This document shows positions 49,201-62,500 of a stretch of DNA of 64,000 bases, piece by piece (the stretch's first letter is position 1; each line of letters opens with the position of its first letter). Below the pieces are notes generated by a model. That model was not told where the DNA came from. It did not search any database and saw only the letters and a list, made by a program, of their open reading frames with translations. The DNA comes from Nautilus pompilius (lineage: Eukaryota > Mollusca > Cephalopoda > Nautilida > Nautilidae). The DNA is taken from NCBI GenBank assembly GCA_018389105.1, contig JACATO010000049.1, positions 496,001 to 560,000 on the forward strand. Reading direction: 5' to 3'. Made by a program: the position numbers and the translations under genes.

Positions 49201-52200
49201 TCAGTTGTAGTTATCATGGTAAATCAGATTCCTGGATTCTATTGTATAGTTCAGCTGTATCTGCCTGGAATATTTACCAAGTCTCTTCTGTAAAAGCAGA
49301 AATGAAAGGATTAGTAACACACTTCTTTGTGAAGGGAGTTTTTCATAAATTACTACACTTAATGAAATGAACCCACCTCAGTAAAAATGCACTACATCAA
49401 AAGATAAAAATTTTAGGTGCTGTACATCTGAACTAGAAGAAAACCAGAAACTCATGTCTCTGTAACCACTGTTTTCTGAAGAACAAAACCATCCATAATG
49501 TAAAGGGCCCTAGCATGAGCATGATTATCTATAATACCATGCTGCATGCAAACACAGAAAAAACAGATGGCCCCTTAATTGTTAAAAGCACAATACAAGA
49601 AACAATGTGGGCTCACTTGGACTTTTATATCACTAAATATGCAAATAATTATTTGCAGAGTTGAAATGGTGGTTGAAGAACTTATTTCATAGCTTCACAT
49701 TAAGACCATATCCCAACATTTAAAGTAGCAGTCCTACTGCTGTTCTTGTTAGAAAACAAAAGTGATACCACTTCACAGAGCATTGTAACTTCTCTGCCAA
49801 TCCTCTCCACAGATAAGAAGTAATGATGGATCAAATGTGAGTCCACTAACTGAGGCAGAGTGAATCAATTCTTGAGCATATAGAGATAAATGCATGAAAT
49901 TGTATCCCACTTGCCCCAGTGAGAATCATGGCTTTCTTGAAGAATGTCTGCTACTGACTCCAAAATTATAATCAAGAAAAAAAGTAGACATGATCAAGTT
50001 TACCAATATTGATAGCAGTCATTGCAAATTGGTATACCATGATCCAAAAAAGAATCTTTTCAGAAATGATTCATCAACTAATAACATACAATGCTAAACA
50101 AAGATGCATTTAGGAAAGGTCTAATGGTGATACTTTCATATCCACAGTGAAATGACTAAAGATATGCAACTGAAAAATATAAAATAAGATCATATCCATA
50201 GGAATTTAAGCCAACATTCAGCAAATCCTCCTCCATGGTTCATGAGAAATTACAGGCTTTGGTTTTCTCAAAGGTCACTCACCAGAATAGAAATTTAACA
50301 AAAACAACAATACTTAACTAATTTTGTTGTCATAAAAGTCAGTAGTTATCTTCTTTGTGATGTGTCAGTATTGAAAAGAAAGCTATTTTCTGATGAATCT
50401 GGTTGTTTTTATTCTTGGAGATAGTAAGTAATACAAACCGAAGTCACAATCTTCTTTTTCCTGTTTGAGAGCAGCTAGGGCAGCTCCTGTCTGTCCAACT
50501 GGTCGATTTATGGGGGAGATAGAGCAGGAATGTGGATGTTTAAATTCAATAGCTGATTTTAACAAGTGAGCTGGTTTAATGTACCAATCTGAGTCCTGAC
50601 TAGAACAGAGTCTTATGCATGAGTCTGACTCACAAGTCTCATTGTAACAGCTGCTGTCAACTAGTCCAGTACTGGCTGCCAGTGGACATATCATTTTGTC
50701 ATAACAGTTGGTGTCAGCATGTCTAGGGCATGATGCTAATGCTCTTCGAAGACCCCCTCTCTGATAAGCTCTAAGATTGTCATAAAATGTTGGTGTTGTG
50801 TAGTTTTTGGAAAATCTTGTATTTCTGAAGTCTGAAAGGATATTTGCCAGGTCATCTGTTACTTTTTCCAGCCGCTCAGAAATATTTCGTAAATAGTCTT
50901 GTTCAACTGGATGGATGTAGCTACCCAACCGATAAGAGGACATTTTATGTTCTTCTAGAAAAGACGTCAGCTCTGTATTTGTTGGGTACCTACATTTTTG
51001 CCTACAAATAAAAAAGTTGAAATAGCAGAAATTTTCATTTTTATAAACATTTTTTAATCTAAAAAAGAGGTTAATCTTTGGTTTTAACTAAAGTTAAAAA
51101 TGACTGAAACTCTAAATGCTGCAGTTTTATGACTGCTTACAAATTTTTACTCTGTACCCATTGAAATTTAATTTTTGTATGAAAATCATTTTAACATTTT
51201 AAATCTCAATTGCATATATAGGATTTTCATAGAACACCTAAATTAATTAATAATATTTCCTTTTTTTCTTTTTCTTGATCTGGTTTCCTTAAATTTATAT
51301 CTGAAAATTTTGGTTTTGTAGTTTTATTTTAAAATTTAATTGAAAGTATTTAACCAATTTAATTACAGCATGCAGAGAGATTGTGCGCGTGTGTGTGTAT
51401 GTGTGTGTGTGTGTGTGGTGCGCACAGAAGTGCACAAGGGGTGGGCAGGTAGAGTGATTTCCCCAAGTGCCACCAGGAGGAGGGGAGAAGTACAGTGTCC
51501 GATATTTGTGTGAATATGTAAAGTTTCACATGCTACAGTAGTAAGGAATATTATTTAAGTTTAAGGTATTAATAAATGACTAATATTTTGTTACTAATTA
51601 TTAATGAGGATTTTTGTTGCGGGTGCATAAGATTTTTCCCAGGGCACCAAAAGGGTTAACTATGGCTCTGTAATGTGTATATTTCCCTGTGATCAGAATG
51701 TTTTAGTTACACAACATTTAGTGGTCCGTAGTCTCTGTTTCTTTATAATAGACATTAAAGATAAAGTAAAGCCTGATCAAAATGTCATGTATTAGGTGAT
51801 GTACATCTCAACTACCTGCTTTTATTTACTAACTAGATTTTCAAAAATGTCAGTTTGATATCATAAGGTTTTACATTAGAAACAGACCATTTTTTGTGTT
51901 TTTGTTTAATAAACAAACAAAAAAATAAAAAGATTTATGTCAAACTGCTTATTTGTGCATCTGTTAAGTTTCAGATTTTCATTCTGTCTGTAGCTATGTC
52001 CACAATTTTTATTTCTTTCATTAAAATGTCTATCATTACTATTTATTTTGGTTGAAAAAATATGTAAAAGGGGAATCTTTAGACATCAGATAAAATAAGA
52101 CATTTAAATATTTTTCTGTCATAGTTACGATTCTTGTATAATAGACTGTGTATTGTCTTTCAAAGTCTGAATTCATATTCCAGACAATTTCTAAACAGTG

Positions 52201-53480
52201 TGATATTAATTATTGCTGCAGCAGTCCCCAACATATTTGGACAGTTTTGTGAACATTCTCTGATATATATATATATAATTTTCTTCTTATCTACATTGAC
52301 TTTTCTGGGATATATTTTCTCCTACTTTGTATTCTGACTTTATTTATCATATTAAAGAACCTTAGAAATTCTTATACAAATTTGAATGAGATCTTTTATA
52401 TCCTGCCTGTCTGTGATAGAAATTACAAAAGTATTTACATATACACTGGACAGCCTTGCTTACATTCTTTACATTTCTTTTATCATTCTCTATATGCTAA
52501 AGTTTTATCGGGTGTGTTTATTCATTTATTTTTTAAAAAATTTAACATGTTTAACACCGCCACTTTAATTAAACTTTTAAATCAAAATAATCTTATCACA
52601 AATTAACTAGCTTTATTTCTATTAATATTTTACCTACAGTGTTGCTTTGTACTAACTGTTTTAATCTTTTTAAAACTTAATTTTGTGAAAAGATGTAAAA
52701 TTATTTATTTCTTAGAATAAACAGCCATGTGTTTACAAAATACAACTAAGAAAATATGAGGTCAGAAGATCTACTCTTCAATCCTTGCTCTTGTGCTGGA
52801 GGCAGAATTTTGTGGGGACATGGAAATACTGACATTGTATTTAAATCATCTATACGAGCATTTTGAATATATTTTATTAGTCTTCAAACCTTCTTGTAAA
52901 ATAAGTTTGCTTACTCCTCTCACTAATTTTACTTTGCGCTGTCAAGAATAAAATATCTTCTCCAGTGTAATTCTTACCACACAAAAAAATTGTTAAAATC
53001 TAATTTATTTGCCTACTTTACAGCATTTCATTCTTTTTTAACCATCTTTTGTGATTCATCGATCCAATTTATACCCTTGATTAACTACAGCAGTTGACGT
53101 CTAATGCAAATAAAACCTTTAAATGTACATGGAGTGGCTTGGTGGGACACTAACAGTAAGTAACACCGCACAAGGATTATGGGAATGGAGAGGGCGAGGA
53201 GCAGGACAGGACACCAGATGTCAGCTGTCAGGGTGAGAGGGGAGATGCCACCATGGTTGGACCGGAAATGAAGTTTAAAGCCCAAAAATAACCATAAATA
53301 TCTAAGTTAAGTTCTAATAAAAATGCTATTAATTTTATTCATAATTAATTAAACAATATTTAATTATTTGTTTGTTTGTTGTTTCATCAAGAACAGCACT
53401 TACCAGACTGGCACAGATTCGCCGTGAATTACACAATCTTCATTGTTATTCGAGCCCTTGTAATGTTTACTATAGGGCAT
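46295..53480 (-). CDS. Uncharacterised 315-residue protein, four exons; candidate ciliary gene
   Basis: Exons on the minus strand: 53480-53404, 51001-50439, 47171-47027 and 46457-46295 (stop TAG). The first donor is a perfect GTAAGT. All three introns keep the frame (phases 2, 1 and 2), which strongly supports one gene of 316 codons including the stop. The protein starts MPYSKHYKGSNNNEDC. It has a Cys-rich middle (about ten Cys between residues 100 and 160), then a charged helix-like part (FKLAKLRMEALRLEEERFLE) and RGPKPKWYMLRTPEF, and ends in a Trp/Tyr-rich block (YWDELWLYQQKLMQASRDFE). No signal peptide or membrane segment is seen. I do not recognise the family. The KPKWY/TPEF pattern and helical C-terminus recall small axonemal proteins. 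The start lies 100 bases from the NUDC start across a promoter with an X-box, so a ciliary or sperm role is inferred, not shown. Confidence 0.85.
48503..48516. promoter_or_regulatory. Intronic X-box-like palindrome (GTTACCCTAGCAAC)
   Basis: This is a full match to GTNRCC-N2-RGYAAC in intron 2 of the 315-residue gene, about 3.3 kb from the nearest upstream exon. It is not near a recognised start, so it could be an intronic enhancer, part of an adjacent dead retroelement, or chance. Confidence 0.4.
48640..49080 (+). mobile_element. LINE reverse-transcriptase remnant
   Basis: The plus strand gives NINILILIYKAFDTVLHRCL (the classical D-x-x-KAFDTVPH block), then KYKNLKRDLLWIEDDFIKD, and further on, after frameshifts, SDLNYLLNRLNK. 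It is a decayed RT of CR1/Jockey type in intron 2 of the 315-residue gene, antisense to that gene. Weaker similarity may continue to about 49370. Confidence 0.78.
51387..51418. repeat. (TG)n microsatellite
   Basis: About 15 GT/TG dinucleotides with two interruptions lie in intron 1 of the 315-residue gene. A GC-richer, possibly MITE-derived stretch follows to about 51670. Confidence 0.9.
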
Positions 53481-53502
53481 AGTATGTATTGTTTACGGAA
53501 GC

Positions 53503-53516
53503 ATCACCATGGTTAC
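53503..53516. promoter_or_regulatory. RFX X-box (ATCACCATGGTTAC)
   Basis: Read as RTNRCC-AT-RGYAAC it has one mismatch (GGTTAC). It lies 23-36 bases upstream of the 315-residue gene's start codon on the minus strand and 65-78 bases upstream of NUDC on the plus strand. Confidence 0.68.
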
Positions 53517-53517
53517 G

Positions 53518-53527
53518 GCGCATGCGC
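53518..53527. promoter_or_regulatory. NRF1 site (GCGCATGCGC)
   Basis: This is a perfect palindromic NRF1 consensus, typical of CpG-rich bidirectional promoters of housekeeping genes. It immediately follows the X-box. Confidence 0.75.
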
Positions 53528-53580
53528 ATCCGCCCGATTCGCTGCCGCCGCGTAAGAGCTTCACGTTCTGTTAAATTATC

Positions 53581-56500
53581 ATGGCGGGCGATGGTGATGT
53601 CGAGAGATTCGATGGTATGCTGCTGGCCATGGCCCAGCAGTGTGAAGGTGGTGTGCAAGAGGTACATTTTCCTGTCTATATTATTTTGTACTTAGCTGTT
53701 TGCATTTCCACACCAGGTGAAGATCCCATCTCTCGGTTTTACTTCACCGTGGACTCCCATCAAATAGGGATTTTAGCTTTAAATTAACAAATAGGATTAT
53801 TATAGCCGGGGCCAGATTAACGGATAAGCTGCAGCTTACTAGGGCCTCACACAGTCATTAATATCACTTACTATAATTGTTTTACAGTAAACTTCTTTTG
53901 ATAAAAGAAAATATACTATTTCGTTGGATTTTACCTTTTAATTTTTTATGATAAGGGGCCTCTCACCCCTGGCCTCGTGGTTTCCTAATCCGGCCCCTCC
54001 TGTGGTACGGCTGGGGTAGTAACTATCGCCTGATGTAAAGGGACTGCTGTGGTACGGCTGGGGTAGTAACTATCACCTGATGTAAAGGGACTGCTGTAGT
54101 ACAGCTGGGGTAGTAACTATCATCTGATGTAAAGGGACTCCTGTAGTACTGCTGGGGTAGTAACTATCACCTGATGTAAAGGGACTGCTGTAGTACAGCT
54201 GGGGTAGTAACTATCACCTGATGTAAAGAGACTCCTGTAGTACTGCTGGGGTAGTAACTATCACCTGATGTAAAGGGACTCCTGTAGTACTGCTGGGGTA
54301 GTAACTATCCTGTAGTACAGCTGGGGTAGTAACTATCACCTGATGTAAAGAGACTCCTGTAGTACAGCTGGGGTAGTAACTATCACCTGATGTAAAGGGA
54401 CTGCTGTAGTACTGCTGGGGTAGTAACTATCGCCTGATGTAAAGGGACTGCTGTGGTACGGCTGGGGTAGTAACTATCACCTGATGTAAAGGGACTGCTG
54501 TATTACAGCTGGGGTAGTAACTATCGCCTGATGTAAAGAGACTCCTGTGGTACGGCTGCATAGTAACTATCGCCTGATGTAAAGGGACTGCTGTAGTACA
54601 GCTGGGGTAGTAACTATCGCCTGATGTAAAGAGACTCCTGTAGTACTGCTGGGGTAGTAACTATCACCTGATGTAAAGGGACTGCTGTAGTACAGCTGGG
54701 GTAGTAACTATCGCCTGATGTAAAGAGACTCCTGTAGTACTGCTGGGGTAGTAACTATCCTGTAGTACAGCTGGGGTAGTAACTATCATCTGATGTAAAG
54801 GGACTCCTGTAGTACAGCTGGGGTAGTAACTATCACTCACCTGAAGAGGACTCCTGTGGTACTGCTGGGGTAGTAACTATCACCTGATGTAAAGAGACTC
54901 CTGTAGTACTGCTGGGGTAGTAACTATCCTGTAGTACAGCTGGGGTAGTAACTATCACCTGATGTAAAGAGACTCCTGTAGTACAGCTGGGGTAGTAACT
55001 ATCGCCTGATGTAAAGGGACTCCTGTAGTACTGCTGGGGTAGTAACTATCGCCTGATGTAAAGGGACTCCTGTAGTACTGCTGGGGTAGTAACTATCACC
55101 TGATGTAAAGGGACTCCTGTAGTACTGCTGGGGTAGTAACTATCGCCTGATGTAAAGAGACTCCTGTGGTACGGCTGGCATAGTAACTATCGCCTGATGT
55201 AAAGGGACTGCTGTAGTACAGCTGGCATAGTAACTATCGCCTGATGTAAAGAGACTTCTGTAGTACGGCTGGGGTAGTAACTATCACCTGATGTAAAGGG
55301 ACTGCTGTAGTACAGCTGGGGTAGTAACTATCACCTGATGTAAAGAGACTCCTGTAGTACTGCTGGGGTAGTAACTATCCTGTAGTACAGCTGGGGTAGT
55401 AACTATCACCTGATGTAAAGAGACTCCTGTGTAACGGCTGGGTAGTAACTATCTAATCCCTGATGTAAAGGGACTGCTGTATTACAGCTGGGGTAGTAAC
55501 TATCATCTGATGTAAAGGGACTCCTGTGGTACGGCTGGGGTAGTAACTATCACCTGATGTAAAGGGACTGCTGTAGTACAGCTGGGGTAGTAACTATCAC
55601 CTGATGTAAAGGGACTGCTGTAGTACAGCTTGGGTAGTAACTATCATCTGATGTAAAGGGACTCCTGTAGTACTGCTGGGGTAGTAACTATCACCTGATG
55701 TAAAGGGACTCCTGTAGTACAGCTGGGGTAGTAACTATCGCCTGATGTAAAGGGACTCTAGTAACTATCACCTGATGTAAAGAGACTCCTGTAGTACAGC
55801 TGGGGTAGTAACTATCGCCTGATGTAAAGAGACTCCTGTAGTACAGCTGGGGTAGTAACTATCGCCTGATGTAAAGAGACTCCTGTAGTACAGCTGGGGT
55901 AGTAACTATCGCCTGATGTAAAGAGACTCCTGTAGTACAGCTGGGGTAGTAACTATCGCCTGATGTAAAGAGACTCCTGTAGTACAGATGGCATAGTAAC
56001 TATCACATTAAGTACATAGATCGGAAAATTGCACACACGTACTACTATTTTCTACTCTAGTACTATATTGGCTAGCAAATCATTCTCTACCACCCGGTTC
56101 ATGTTGCTAGCCTCAAGAGATTCTGACTAGTAGTCGTAAGATTGTGCTGGAGAAATACAGGAGTCTGTGTCGTTCAAAGTTAAATTTTTATCTATTCAAA
56201 TGAAAAAAGGGAAAACAGAAAGTTTTAGAAGCATACCAAATGAAACCCTTCACATGTTATCGAGCAAACGTTTTGTTTGCTTTATTCACGTATTAAACTA
56301 ACCAGTGAAAGCAGACCTGCCAAATCTTAGGCATAATTATTCCTATATTTTTTGTTTTATTTTATGCCTGTACAAATTGTGTTGTTATACCATTTTAGGC
56401 AAAATTCTGGAATTTTTCCCCAACCTCAACTTTTTCAGAAGTCTGCTCTCTGCTTTTCTCAATCTTACAACCCTTGAAATAGTCGATTTAAAAAAAAAAA

Positions 56501-59500
56501 AAAACGGTGTAAATAATGTAAACTAGGGCATTTTAATGAGTAATTGTGCCTTTTCATGTGTACATTTCTGTGTATTTTGGTATATTCTGCTGTTCTATGC
56601 ACCCAGCAGTAAGCGTGTATGGTGCACTGATCATTAGGGGAAAAATGGCTGAAAAATGTTTTTGCTTCATCCCCAATGACTCCAACAAAGAAAAAATTTA
56701 TATCGAGCAGAAGTTTAGGCAAGAGTATTCAAAGATTTTCAGTGATAGAGTATAAATTATGCAAGATGCACAATTTGTGTTTGTTATTTCTCTTTTTCTC
56801 ATAGATGTGAAAATGACATCAAAAAACTTTTTCACTTCTAAACACCAGAACAATTGTTTGAGAGCATCTGGAACTAATACATTTGACTCATTTTTTCATA
56901 AAATGACACCAAATCAGAAAATAATGTGATCAGACCAGAATATTTATTCACTTCCTTCATTGTGGAATAGTCGTCTTTTTGCAGTTTTGGGTCATACATC
57001 AAAAGTGTTTTCCAAATGTTTCTGCCAAAACCACTGATAAGGAAGATGGAGATGGTACAAAAACTGTTATCCTAAGAATTAACAGGTGACTTCCTTAAAA
57101 GCCAGGTGTGCTATTTGCAGGACTTTTAATCAGTAGGGCATGGCAATAAGGAAATACTATTAATTAAATAAAACAACATTAATTGTGAAACCATTTTACA
57201 CAGGATTAATTAGAAGGGTATGGATTACTATTTTTCAAAATTTTATATTGGCAGATCTGTAAAAGATCTAAAAATGGGAAACACAGTAATACTCTAGTTT
57301 TGTCATAGGAAAAAGAAAGCTCAGATTACTAAAACAAACTCAACATTTTGCAGTAAGTTATCACTGATATGATACAAAGAATTTTTTTTTTTTATTTAAT
57401 CTAAATTTTTGACTAAAATGATACATAATAGCAGTGCAAACACAAGATTATGAATCAATACTGAGAAATTCTTTTTACATTATTAAAGAATTAGATTTCA
57501 ATCATATTCACTCCACTGCTATCTTCAGTGTATACAACTCTTTCTGAATGATACACTTGCGGATTCTTCATTTCAGGAATCGTAAGATCACTTTCACAGT
57601 TAACTTACTGTAGACGGGTAAACAAAATCCTAATTGTTTTTGTTGTTTTTTTTTTAATTTACATTGGATGTGAATATGGAAACTCACTTTTCTAGTTAGA
57701 TCCTCTAACTATTCATTTTATTAAGTACCATAGTTGTGCAGATACCTTGAAGTAAATTCACTTTTGTGCAGATTGACTGACTAATGTTCTAAGAAAAATA
57801 AGAACAAGATCTTTTGCTTATCTTAACCTGGAACTATCTGGACTTACTACAATTTGTGTAATGTTGCAAACTAAATAAGAAAAGCAGGAGGACAGGCTCC
57901 AGCTGTTTAAAACAACTATCTTATCTTGGTAAATTTTTCAAATCTTAATCAGCACAAAACATTTAAAAAGGCACTAGTAATTTGTTTAACTTCACTTTCT
58001 GTAAAAATTCATGTGAGTACCGTAAAGTGCCATGTATTTTACACTGTCATATACAAAACGCACCGATCTGTAAAATACTCCAAAAACGTATAATTCTCAT
58101 TATAATATGCAGGCATATTTAGCTTATATTGCAGGCACCATCAGATTGGGCCAACCTGAAGGAGAACGGATGTTATACAACAGACCGATGGCTCTCTCGA
58201 ACTTAAAATCACATCAGCTTTCCTTTAGTTGGGCCATCTGGAATAAACTAAATGTGGAAATATTTTATGGGTTGTTTGTAATAGTTTCACAAAAATTGGA
58301 AAAATTCACTCACTCAGCTACAGTAGTGACATAGTAAACCAAGTCACTGGAATGTACAAATCAGGTTATGTGAAAATATCTCTCTTATTGTGCCATGGCA
58401 TTCAGAGGTCTTTGCAAAAAATTATATTTCAATCTCTATGCCACCCTCGATTATTACGCCACCTCGCCTGCTACATAGTGACTGTAGTATTATAGTAACA
58501 TGTATATAAACTCTGCACAGGGATAATTTTCATTCAGTCCTTGTTTCTATATACTGTTACATGCAACCATGCCACTAACACGACATCATATGAGCTACAC
58601 TGCTGCAGATAAACTCCAAATGATCAGCCATGCAGTTGAACGCAGCAACAGAGCTGCAGCCCGAAGGTTTGGAGTGAATGAGGCCAACATCAGGTCCTGG
58701 TGATGTTCTCAGGAGAAGATTGAAACCACGCCATGTTAAGACGTGCTGATCGGGGCAAGGGTGTGGGGGTTTCAACCACAGAGGTACACATGCACATACT
58801 TTCTGGCTACAAAACTCAACTCGATCTGTGCCTGACTTTAAGGCTTCTCAGAAATGGTGCACACACTTCATGGCCTGCAACCAATTGAGCATACATCAGT
58901 GGACCACCATCACGAGAAGCTATTGATGATTACGAAGCTCAGCTGTTGAGGTACCAACAGTTCAGCATCAAACTGAGAAAACAACATGACTAACCTCTGA
59001 GTCACATAGGGAATGCCAACCAGACGCCCATGACGTTCAACTGTCCCTACAACAGTACTGGCCCCCATAAGGCCATAGACCATCACCATGAAGATGACTG
59101 GCCACGAGAAGGCCTGCTTCACACTCATGCTGTGGTGTATGGCTAACGGAAGTAAACTCCTGCCATACATCATCATCAAGAGGAAGATCATGCCAAAGGG
59201 TGGATGGATGAAGCCCCTCACACTAGACTGGGTGAACACTGTGGGGCAGACAGAGTATGTATGCTGCTCTGCAAACTCCTATCACCAGACACTTTCAGAT
59301 GCCACCGCATAGAATCCGTGAAGACAGCCTTGAAGAAAACTCGCACAGACTTCACCATCATCCCTGGGGGTATGACATCCATGCTGCAGCTCATGGACAT
59401 AGCTTGCAACTGCCCAGTCAAGCATGGGGTCCAGCAGAGGTGGAATACATGGATGATGGAGGGCAAACACATCTTTACCTCCATTATGCACCAGAATCAG

Positions 59501-62500
59501 AGATGTCTTTGAAAAAGTCAACCCCAAGACCATTAAGAAGGGCTTCCTCAGTTGCTGCCTGTCCAATGCCATGGATGGAACCGAAGATGACATCCTATGG
59601 TCTGAGCCAAGGGATGACAAGGCAGTAGCATCAGAGGGCGACAACAATGATATCTGCTACAACACAACTGCTACCATGACTTGATGAACAGTTCTTGCAG
59701 TGGAGGGAAGATAACGGGGATGAGTTTGATTGGTTTTAATCTAGATGTACATCATATCAATGCATGTCACTTATCCTGTATTATATTTTGCAATTTCATT
59801 GAATTTCAATAAAATTGTGAAAAAATAATTTTGCATTTTTGTTTTTGTAGTTAAATTTTACACAGAGTTTCAGTTTGAACTCCTTGTTCTGTTTCTACCC
59901 ATTTCATTGCCAATATCAGTGATACTCAACCCAGTGACATTCATTACTCATATCCCCCAAAACACACCAGACACAAACAACTATCTTTTATTGACATTCA
60001 GTCAAATTTCTCTGTGGGATTTTCTAATGTATACCGTATGTATTATCACTTGCTCCTCTGTGACTGGACATGGCCCCATTGGTCTGGAAAAAAGTCTGTG
60101 ATATCTTGTATAATACCCACCCAATTTTTAAAGGGTAAATTTTCTTTAAAAACCGCATATAATACATGGCACTTTACAGTATTCTTAGTTTACTTTGCAT
60201 TCAGGATTACTGTACAACTTTAATTTAATCATAGTTGGAGAAAAACTATCTTTTATATATTGATGACAAAATGAAAATTGATTGTTTGAAGAAGAGACAA
60301 GCATACTTAGCTACTAAATATAGTTTAGGCATTTGCAAGCTGGTGCCTCAGCTTTAAGATTTTGTTAATTCAGTATTTTCTGATACAATGGCTAGCTAAA
60401 TAAAACCAACACTGGTTGCATAGCCTGTGTTCGGACCATTACTTCATGATTTTTTAAAAAAAAAACCTTGATTCAGAGTTTAAGGCATCTACTGGATAAC
60501 TTAATCAATTTTTGACCTGCCAAAGTATATGATAGACATTGGAAACTACCCAGCAGCTCCACTTCTATAAAACTCTCTTTTAAAACCCTCCTAGATTTGA
60601 TTGATACAAGTTTCGCTTTGGATTCACTGTAGCCATACACTTTGGAAATAGAGACATTGGAGGTGGAAAAGCAGATTATATCACTAATATGTTTTACAGT
60701 GTATCGAACAGCCAGGAATATAGCGAGAAAGAAAGTGAAAAATGCTTAAGGTGTGACACTGGTTTTAGATTATCAAAATTTATTAGAAAATGACCATCAT
60801 CAAAGTGGCTATTGGATCAAGAGAAAAATGAAGATGAGTCGTCAAATCACTACCAAAACATTCTATCATTGAGATGGCTGAACGAAGCAGCAGCCTAATG
60901 CAACTGAAGTATGTGTAGAATATGCCAGGAAAATTTAATCAGTTAAAAATTATTGTAGCCTTCAGCCTTCAAATCAAACAAAACAGCTATTTTACTGAGT
61001 AGTAATTGCAACAATTTTCCTTTTAAACATTTTTTATTTATTCAGTTTTAATAAAATTTATATTTGCTATTTTTGTCAATGATCACACTTCTGGTAAATT
61101 ACTTTTGCCGTTTTGGTACATATATGTGCCTGTGTTGTAGAAGTCTTTTTTGTACAATTAGCTGCTGTTGTCAGCTAGTTATTTTGTTGACTTAGATAAA
61201 AATTATTAGTTTGTTTTAGTAGTAAATAGTCTAATCATGTAAAGTTCGTTGTTCAAGAGAGAGTTATCAATCTTGATATAAAGATATTTTATGCACAGAA
61301 CCAATTGAAGGTGATGTGTGTGTGTGTGTGTGGCCATTTATTAACTTGGAAGGTAATTCAAGTCGTGAAATCTGCAATTGTGTTGAAATTTTAAAAATAG
61401 CGAGTGCTGCAACTAGAAGACTATTCTTTTTACTCAATCAGCACCTGTCCAGTTCTGGAAACTATTCATTGTAAGCAAATGTAATAGTCAAAATCAAAGT
61501 TTGTACTATAATCCAAAAAAACTTTAAATAAGGAGATTTACATTTGTGTGCTTATTTTTGTTTCTTTAAATATCTAACCTCTATATATATTTCTTGACTT
61601 TGGTTGTGCACAGTGACCATGCCATGCATTGTCTATTATTTTATAGAATTTCTACATAAATATTGTTTTTAAAAATATATGAAATAGCTTAAAGAAAGAA
61701 ATATTTGTGACTGTTTGGCATAATGCTAGTATATTGGAAGAATCTGGGATAGTCCACAACTTTAGAACCTTGTGATTCAGAATTTTCTTTGCAACATATA
61801 TAAAATTATGGTAAATCTTTAACTGTTTTCATTATCTTTTCAGTTGATTGATGTGATATTTAATTTCCTGTCTAGAAAAACAGACTTCTTCACTCAGCCA
61901 GTCACTGCTGAAAAGGTATGTTTTATCAGAAATCGAACTTGAGATGGAATCTACATGATTTATTGATTATTGCAATTTTCCTAACTTTTGAAGCTATTGA
62001 CTTTCTGGTAGTTCTTTTTAATATGAATGTCTGTAAAGGTTTTTAGTATTTCAATACAAACTTCCTTTTAATGATGATGATGTAGAAAGTGTTAGTCTTG
62101 GATTTGACTTACAGAAAGATTAAATTTACTAATTGAATGTGAAAAGATTCTATGCAAACTTTATTTAAAATTATAATTGCAGCTTATATTGGAGAAGTTC
62201 CACCATTACCAGAAAATAGTTAAAGCAAAAAAAGCAAAAGATGAAGATGACTGTGAAGCGGAAGTAAAAAGGAAGGCAGAGAAACAGGCCAGAAAGGCTG
62301 CTGCAGAGGAAGAACGATTGAGAAGTGAACCTAAAATTAAGGAAATCACAGATGAGGAAGCAAAAAAATTGCAAATGGAAATAGACATGGTATGGAAAAT
62401 TATCAATATTTTATAAATAATTGCATACATATTATGGACATTTTTGTTTGTTACCCACCCTGACAAATTCTTGCTAGGTCATCTTGGTGGTTTTTATTGT

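Larger units (their letters stand above)
53481..53580. promoter_or_regulatory. Bidirectional promoter between the 315-residue gene and NUDC
   Basis: Exactly 100 bases lie between the two start codons. The segment is CpG-rich in an AT-rich region. It contains an X-box (53503-53516) and, two bases further on, a perfect NRF1 palindrome GCGCATGCGC (53518-53527). There is no TATA box between the genes. The layout closely parallels the SPAG17/MECR promoter. Confidence 0.78.

Noticed and set aside
49600-50000. Faint similarity to a DIRS-type RNase H region (ELKWWLKNLF, later HIEINAMKL)
   Set aside because: The two short blocks are in different frames with stops between them and no tyrosine recombinase is seen. 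A profile search would be needed.
51405-51670. GC-rich stretch after the (TG)n tract that resembles a MITE
   Set aside because: I could not pair its ends into a convincing inverted repeat or find a target duplication.
53996-56005. Regular repeat array that might suggest CRISPR or a repeat protein
   Set aside because: The units follow each other with no spacers, no long frame runs through them, and the host is a eukaryote. It is a minisatellite.
58910-59647. Open frames of 80-120 codons on the minus strand
   Set aside because: They lie opposite the recognisable plus-strand Tigger/pogo transposase and are shadows of its GC-richer coding sequence.
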